Positions 61,201-64,000 of a DNA stretch of 64,000 bases are shown here, piece by piece. Each line of letters starts with the position of its first letter. Positions within the stretch are counted from its first letter, which is position 1. Source of the stretch: Arbacia lixula (taxonomy: Eukaryota > Echinodermata > Echinoidea > Arbacioida > Arbaciidae). The notes under the pieces are model-generated. The model was not told the origin of the DNA. It did not search any database and saw only the letters and a list, made by a program, of their open reading frames with translations. Made by a program: the position numbers and the translations under genes. Location of the stretch: contig CAVLGW020000014.1 of the NCBI GenBank assembly GCA_963669155.1, positions 1 to 64,000 on the forward strand. The letters are read 5' to 3'.

Positions 61201-64000
61201 AGATATGAGATGGCCAGAAATAATTAATACATTGTTAACACAGCAGGGAGACTCCAGGAAATCTACTGAATTGGATTGGACAGAAAAGTGTAATCTTTTA
61301 AGATCAAATCCGGTTACAGTTGCGAGAATGTTTGATAAAAGATTTCACACTTTCATGAATAAAGTAATTTTGTCTCCAGCTGCACCAATTGGTAAAATCA
61401 TTGATATGGTGTACCGTGTCGAATACCAGGCAAGAGGTTCCCCTCACATACATTCATTATTATGGGTTGAAAATGCTCCAGAGTTGGGAATTGATAAAGA
61501 TAAGGATGTCATACGATTCATAGATAAGTACATTTCCTGCCAGATTCCTGACGAAAAGGAAGATCCAGAACTATATGAAATAGTCAGCACTGTACAACAA
61601 CACAGTAAAAAACATTCCAAATCTTGCAAAAAGAAAGGAACAGCATGTAGATTCCATTTTCCAAAACCACCATCTGAAAGAACGTTTATCATTAAACCTG
61701 TAATAAATAAAGCTAGTGACAGTGGGAAAAATCAATGTGATGTCAAAGCTTCTGAAAAGGCTAAATCTGATGCAAAAAAATTGTTAAATTCTGTTAAAGA
61801 TGCTTTATCTGATGGAAGTGAATACAAGAGTACAAGGCATCTCTTTGAGAAACTTGGTATTACACAAACTCAATTTGAGAAAGCGCATAATGAAATTGCT
61901 TCACAGGACAATATAATCATCAAGAGAGATCCACAAGATGTATGGGTTAATCAGTTCAATCCAAACTTACTTCGATGCTGGAATGCAAATATGGATCTGC
62001 AATACGTAACCAATCCATATGCATGTGTAGCTTACATCGTTTCCTATATGTCAAAAGCTGAACGGGAAATGGGAATGCTTTTGAATCACACATTAACCGA
62101 AATGGAACAAGGAAATAAAGATGCCAAGGAAAGTATGAAAAAAATTGGACAGGCATATATGCAGAATCGTGAAGTGTCTGCTCAAGAAAGTGTTTATCGT
62201 GTATGTAGTCTCAGACTGAAAGAGTGTTCAAGAAAAGTGGAATTCATTCCTGTTGGACCTGATCCTGTTAGAATGAGTCTGCCGTTAAGCGTAATACAAA
62301 ACAAACCAGATGGAGATGATGATCAGAATATTTGGATGCCTAGTAAACTTGACAGGTACAAAGCTCGACCTAGAATTACAGAATTCAAAAATATGTGTCT
62401 AGCAACATTTTGTTCTCAGTATAGAATTTTAACTGCATCACAAGAACCAAGTACAAAGAGTAAAAATGTCTTTAAATTGGATAACAATTTAGGATATATT
62501 CAGAAACGTACACGCACTAAAGATGCAATTATAAGATATCCCAGATTCTCTGCTTCCACTTCACCTGACAAATACTACTTAAGCATATTACAACTGTTTT
62601 TACCACATTATTATGATGAGCAATTGAAGCCTCCAACTTTTAAGACACATCAAGAGTTCTATGAAAAGGGTTCTGTAAAATTATTTGGATGTGAAATACA
62701 AAATGTGAGGTCAATTGTGTGTACCAATCAAAGTGTTTTTGAAATAAGCGCCGACGCAATTGATAAAGCACAAGAGCACTTAAACAAATTTGGTCCACAA
62801 GAAGATGCCTGGGGTCTTTTGTGTCCAGAAACTGAAGTAGAGCGACTTGAACATCCGAGAGAGAGTGTAGACTTGGAAGATTGTGATGGAGACCTTGATA
62901 TCCCTGATTTCAAACGTGAGCCAAAAAAAGATGATTATAGCATAGAATTTCGATCAACAAAAATATCTAAACAAAATGGACATTCTTTGATGAGGTCTTT
63001 AAATGAAAAGCAACAGAGTGTGTTTTATAAAGTACGTCAATGGTGTTTAGATACAGTGAATGGAAAAGTGGTGGAACCTTTTCATATATTCATAACTGGT
63101 GGTGCTGGCACTGGAAAGAGTCATTTGGTTAAATCCATTTACTATGAAGTAAGTCGTATACTAGCCAGAATGTTACACCATCCTGATGATGTCTCAGTAC
63201 TGAAAGTGGCTCCTACTGGAGTAGCTGCATACAACATCAATGGCCATACGATACACAGTGTTCTTTCAATTCCAATTAACGCACAGATGCCCTATCAACC
63301 ACTTAGTGAAGAGAAAATAAGTGTCCTTCGAAATAAATTAAGTCAATTGCAAATTTTAATCATCGATGAAATATCAATGGTCGATCAAAAGTTGATGTAC
63401 TATATTCATAGTCGACTCCGTCAAATAAAACAATCCCGTAATCAAACTGCTTTTGCTGGTGTTTCGGTTATAGCTGTGGGAGATATGTATCAATTACCTC
63501 CTGTATTTGGAAATTCTCTATATAATGACACACTCGAAGGTGGATTGTGGAATGATAATTTCAAGAAAGTAGAACTGGAGGACATTATGAGACAGAAAGA
63601 CGATATTAAATTTGCCCATCTTCTGAACAGGTTACGTGTTAAAGAACATGCAGATATTTTGTGTGATGAAGACATATCCTTGCTTACATCTCGTGAAACT
63701 GGTGAAGAATGTGCAAATGTTCTCCACATATATTCAAGTAACAAAGAAGTAGATGCTTGGAACAAGAAATTATTGCACAAAAAATGTGATGATGTGATAT
63801 GTATAAAAGCAGAGGACACTGAGAAAGACGCTAGAAATGGAAATAAAATCCGTGAAAAACCTTGTACAAGAAAAAAAAACCAATTGCCTAATTATTTATG
63901 GATTGCTGTTAATGCTAGAGTCATGTTGATAAAGAACATCGATGTTAACAAAGGCCTTACAAATGGATGTTTTGGTAATGTAGTAGAAATAATATGGGAT
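55211..64000 (+). CDS. Helitron-type RepHel polyprotein with PHD finger, two C76-like peptidase domains and OTU domain (3' end beyond window)
   Basis: One uninterrupted frame of 2,930 codons runs off the window. An in-frame TGA at 55184 precedes the first ATG, which is at 55211. Domains: PHD finger (C16, C19, C32, C35, H40, C43, W59, C61, C63), with a basic NLS-like stretch near 128-144. Two related cysteine-peptidase domains of C76-like type follow: C286 with D391-P-H393, and KQC672VANS with D801-S-H803. An OTU peptidase has D1115-GNC1118 and H1233. Lys-rich repeats lie near 1367-1523. A Cys cluster has C1555, C1556, C1558, C1610 and C1613. The Helitron Rep core has FSAADMRWPE near 1993, the HUH pair H2079-I-H2081 and two tyrosines Y2275 and Y2279 in AYIVSYMSK. 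The PIF1-family SF1 helicase has Walker A GGAGTGKS with K2636, DE at 2719-2720 and GDMYQLPP with Q2761. Rep nicks and joins single strands and the helicase unwinds DNA during rolling-circle transposition. The proteases may process the polyprotein or remove ubiquitin (inference). The C-terminal helicase motifs lie outside. An acceptor-like ACTACAG ends 6 bp before the ATG, so a leader intron is possible. Confidence 0.92.
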   Translation, partial: MNVVQKTEVLEEMAECYVCGKDLDRNQNEVKCETCSRCYHVSCLNISCEDKLMDIRLVWICICGNNNISLRLFDHLGIPIDVNRYESICPERDVEEHDYNLDEGSKEETRDRCGRFTMKKRYVNKGQKRSRSPDLTNTKKRKNEMYVPSVNEPSNEGKASDMEKESDSRWKLTRSRKAKYLEKKGGLTSINMKERNVDEFDFKREKGVTYIGKSMKHLYYKSPRINKASTTVPQSEMKGKKEKSKACASREKKPVEMSGNDLELTCRGTVCHEDTKLCGNGFDEDCSKSSEMAILFSKQKAPSEWSVSDIDDLVTHSVSSSSSNETASHRKNGGNASPQQVNTGPISEHAHPDSLLNTLQESLENCDGCLMNFGKQTFLVFADETGYYIFDPHSRSRRGCYSRHGKSILMHTKTWLGVYSYCIQLCNSLKLPHDVTYKLTQVVVMDRTKTDVLKLATPPNTIAQVQVDDSLDVPHTEMLTPTTEPTCHSEEEHGEELGKPSNPSDETPAVLKPCSLKSNCSRNESFKISLDFEVVDDPKHTHETEFEPKNKVTSDMKHKQQRVDCDVAQKTDSANCPESMENKAPNEDVILKAKPTTHMMDNPGCKNMQCASQCNNDFKSESICNKSRTKDTVLKGEQEDKCTRVNTQIKQVAQGTFNQGDRRFGYSSGKQCVANSLSALMYSKVKNASDWSSTDLDRILHNGDELYCYIRHFNSVDHEFLLISDLFDYLDSYDELFEIKCRESVGGLLDGDESMLAQSLTMPLNRILEQELCSDSDACFVTFGGCTFMIISGQDGFFIFDSHSRSRRGLLIEQGYSILLHTPSWQGVYKHCMRLAKTMGCPMCTECEVTSVNVKTTSGKSETLKGYPQLHDIPSGQLPSRSGQCANVSECSIQYDSFDELPSFNQSSTEESIQTQDLSCTDNANDPNMHFNGQQLKLKSVTIELTKLTETQLNSLCSKKGNIIKAVSDNDKKQKTENCTLQCESDLNDSELGEKLQNRKRTMSGKRKLKNIESDVEVSVDPCKKIRKTDSRQIEVKENNDLKIDENECETDPEELLILSEVRSTMWFKPLDEIRRKQCCRKVEIPDVDCHNSDYRLEVCTPLTEPRNIKHITGDGNCFYRAISFAITGNEGNHTVLRKAIVVHLLKNKEIFVSLLRTGYTSVADYISKSNILDNGTWATEMEIMVLANLIETDIYVYNDQLCRWSIFCGRNIQVGSVTTEKGIYLKHTHCIHYDVVLSVQSSESFSLDSEVDVKGNNISEMPDVQVKTIDRKTKKRRTPQSYNQTKVRRRERMREKRALMKKENKSNDKKDNDMSYKIKKQRQNIKYRHDIKFQKTHLNTMKSKYSDLQHRSKLLQSNKQKYITNEKYKENHKSAMRIKMRDLYTTNEHFKQKHSSIMRRSTRNKYKENDHFKQTQKATMRVSMRNKYKENDHFKQRQKATMRNKYQKNDHFKQTQKATMKSNMSHKYKGNENFRQKQKVSMKNLSQTRYKNIDIKQQKLLSLKMKYKTNENFRQSVMRQNTERAVAKTLEMSKFDNVLQEFRKIISHGPEFVCCVCFKLLFQNQVRTCRKTNYKLQRCINEEYLHVCDSQCKSPCQISQSTRSSLWICFTCHNKLKSGKVPAEANVNNLHLHRVPVELANLNSLEQHLIALNIPFMKLMALPRGGQNGVHGPVVCVPSNTYETVEMLPRPQTEDQLIRVKLKRKLSFKSYYKYKFVDKTKLMNALLYLKGSNKWYLDIGIDNKWTNTLDQNENDNETEVLETFGETDILKDIRELEEERDKEKDKIDDSRNAEMKGNNESEDDLEERLCGIQLDTCLQPADIGQEILDQYFDDIICCAPCEGKSPVSVLQDESNEAKCFPVLFPQGQPTFHDRRNEKITLGRYLQNRLMHVDNRFARSTDYIFYAQYIYEIQQVLSQVSIALRQSRDKKDDTSTITASDLKDADTVHKILKSDKGYKFLKQIRGTPPYWQKTQKDVMAMVRQLGKPTWFASFSAADMRWPEIINTLLTQQGDSRKSTELDWTEKCNLLRSNPVTVARMFDKRFHTFMNKVILSPAAPIGKIIDMVYRVEYQARGSPHIHSLLWVENAPELGIDKDKDVIRFIDKYISCQIPDEKEDPELYEIVSTVQQHSKKHSKSCKKKGTACRFHFPKPPSERTFIIKPVINKASDSGKNQCDVKASEKAKSDAKKLLNSVKDALSDGSEYKSTRHLFEKLGITQTQFEKAHNEIASQDNIIIKRDPQDVWVNQFNPNLLRCWNANMDLQYVTNPYACVAYIVSYMSKAEREMGMLLNHTLTEMEQGNKDAKESMKKIGQAYMQNREVSAQESVYRVCSLRLKECSRKVEFIPVGPDPVRMSLPLSVIQNKPDGDDDQNIWMPSKLDRYKARPRITEFKNMCLATFCSQYRILTASQEPSTKSKNVFKLDNNLGYIQKRTRTKDAIIRYPRFSASTSPDKYYLSILQLFLPHYYDEQLKPPTFKTHQEFYEKGSVKLFGCEIQNVRSIVCTNQSVFEISADAIDKAQEHLNKFGPQEDAWGLLCPETEVERLEHPRESVDLEDCDGDLDIPDFKREPKKDDYSIEFRSTKISKQNGHSLMRSLNEKQQSVFYKVRQWCLDTVNGKVVEPFHIFITGGAGTGKSHLVKSIYYEVSRILARMLHHPDDVSVLKVAPTGVAAYNINGHTIHSVLSIPINAQMPYQPLSEEKISVLRNKLSQLQILIIDEISMVDQKLMYYIHSRLRQIKQSRNQTAFAGVSVIAVGDMYQLPPVFGNSLYNDTLEGGLWNDNFKKVELEDIMRQKDDIKFAHLLNRLRVKEHADILCDEDISLLTSRETGEECANVLHIYSSNKEVDAWNKKLLHKKCDDVICIKAEDTEKDARNGNKIREKPCTRKKNQLPNYLWIAVNARVMLIKNIDVNKGLTNGCFGNVVEIIWD
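59311..59780 (+). repeat. Coding tandem repeat, Lys-rich, within the RepHel gene
   Basis: Residues about 1367-1523 repeat a module of roughly 20-24 residues with the core RNKYKENDHFKQTQKATM. Three central copies are nearly identical at DNA level (AAATATAAGGAAAATGACCA near 59427 and 59491, and a variant near 59547). Outer copies are diverged. The strong positive charge suggests nucleic-acid binding or a flexible spacer between the OTU and Rep parts. Confidence 0.85.

Overview
This is metazoan nuclear DNA. It shows no bacterial gene organisation and is dominated by repeats and mobile elements. A CR1/L2-type LINE relic, a long satellite carrying a tRNA-derived module, a TTAA-flanked MITE and a very large Helitron-type Rep/helicase gene point to a marine invertebrate (a mollusc, echinoderm, hemichordate or similar). 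The sequence alone does not name the species. No ordinary host gene is recognised.

Layout. 1-950: the decayed 3' end of a non-LTR retrotransposon (reverse transcriptase C-terminus in three frames, ending in an ATT tail), followed by a weak coiled-coil ORF1-like relic near 1.23-1.43 kb. 1.43-3.04 kb: AT-rich, unassigned. 3.04-5.93 kb: a very old satellite of roughly 45-50 bp monomers with traces of a 1.4 kb higher-order period. 5.93-9.31 kb: unassigned DNA, cryptic ATG/GAT simple repeats, and a 198 bp sequence present twice in tandem. 9,311-47,847: 24 head-to-tail units, mostly 1.6-1.7 kb, in at least four subfamilies. Each starts at a small hairpin. Full-length units contain, on the minus strand, a degenerate tRNA-Leu(UAA)-like module with A and B boxes. 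All carry alternating CG/TA palindromes and CRE-type palindromes. Fifteen copies of a separate hairpin module, with covarying arms, sit at unit junctions. One unit is split by a 522 bp MITE with a TTAA target duplication. 47.85-49.17 kb: the decaying edge of the array. 49.2-52.2 kb: small repeats, including a 312 bp foldback enclosing a second tRNA-like sequence.

52.28-64.0 kb: tandem repeats, a TATA-like sequence and six CGCCATCTTG (YY1-like) sites lead into one uninterrupted ORF from 55,211 to the window edge (2,930 codons, no stop). It encodes a PHD finger, two copies of a C76-like cysteine peptidase domain, an OTU peptidase, a Lys-rich repeat zone, a Cys cluster, a HUH two-tyrosine Rep nuclease and a PIF1-type SF1 helicase. 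This is an autonomous Helitron-type rolling-circle transposon, apparently intact as far as it is visible. Its 3' end lies outside the window.

The parts most worth following are the multi-protease RepHel protein with its YY1-site leader, and the hairpin-bounded satellite whose junction hairpins covary and whose subfamilies switch at a CG/TA palindrome. A functional link between the satellite and the Helitron is only a hypothesis.
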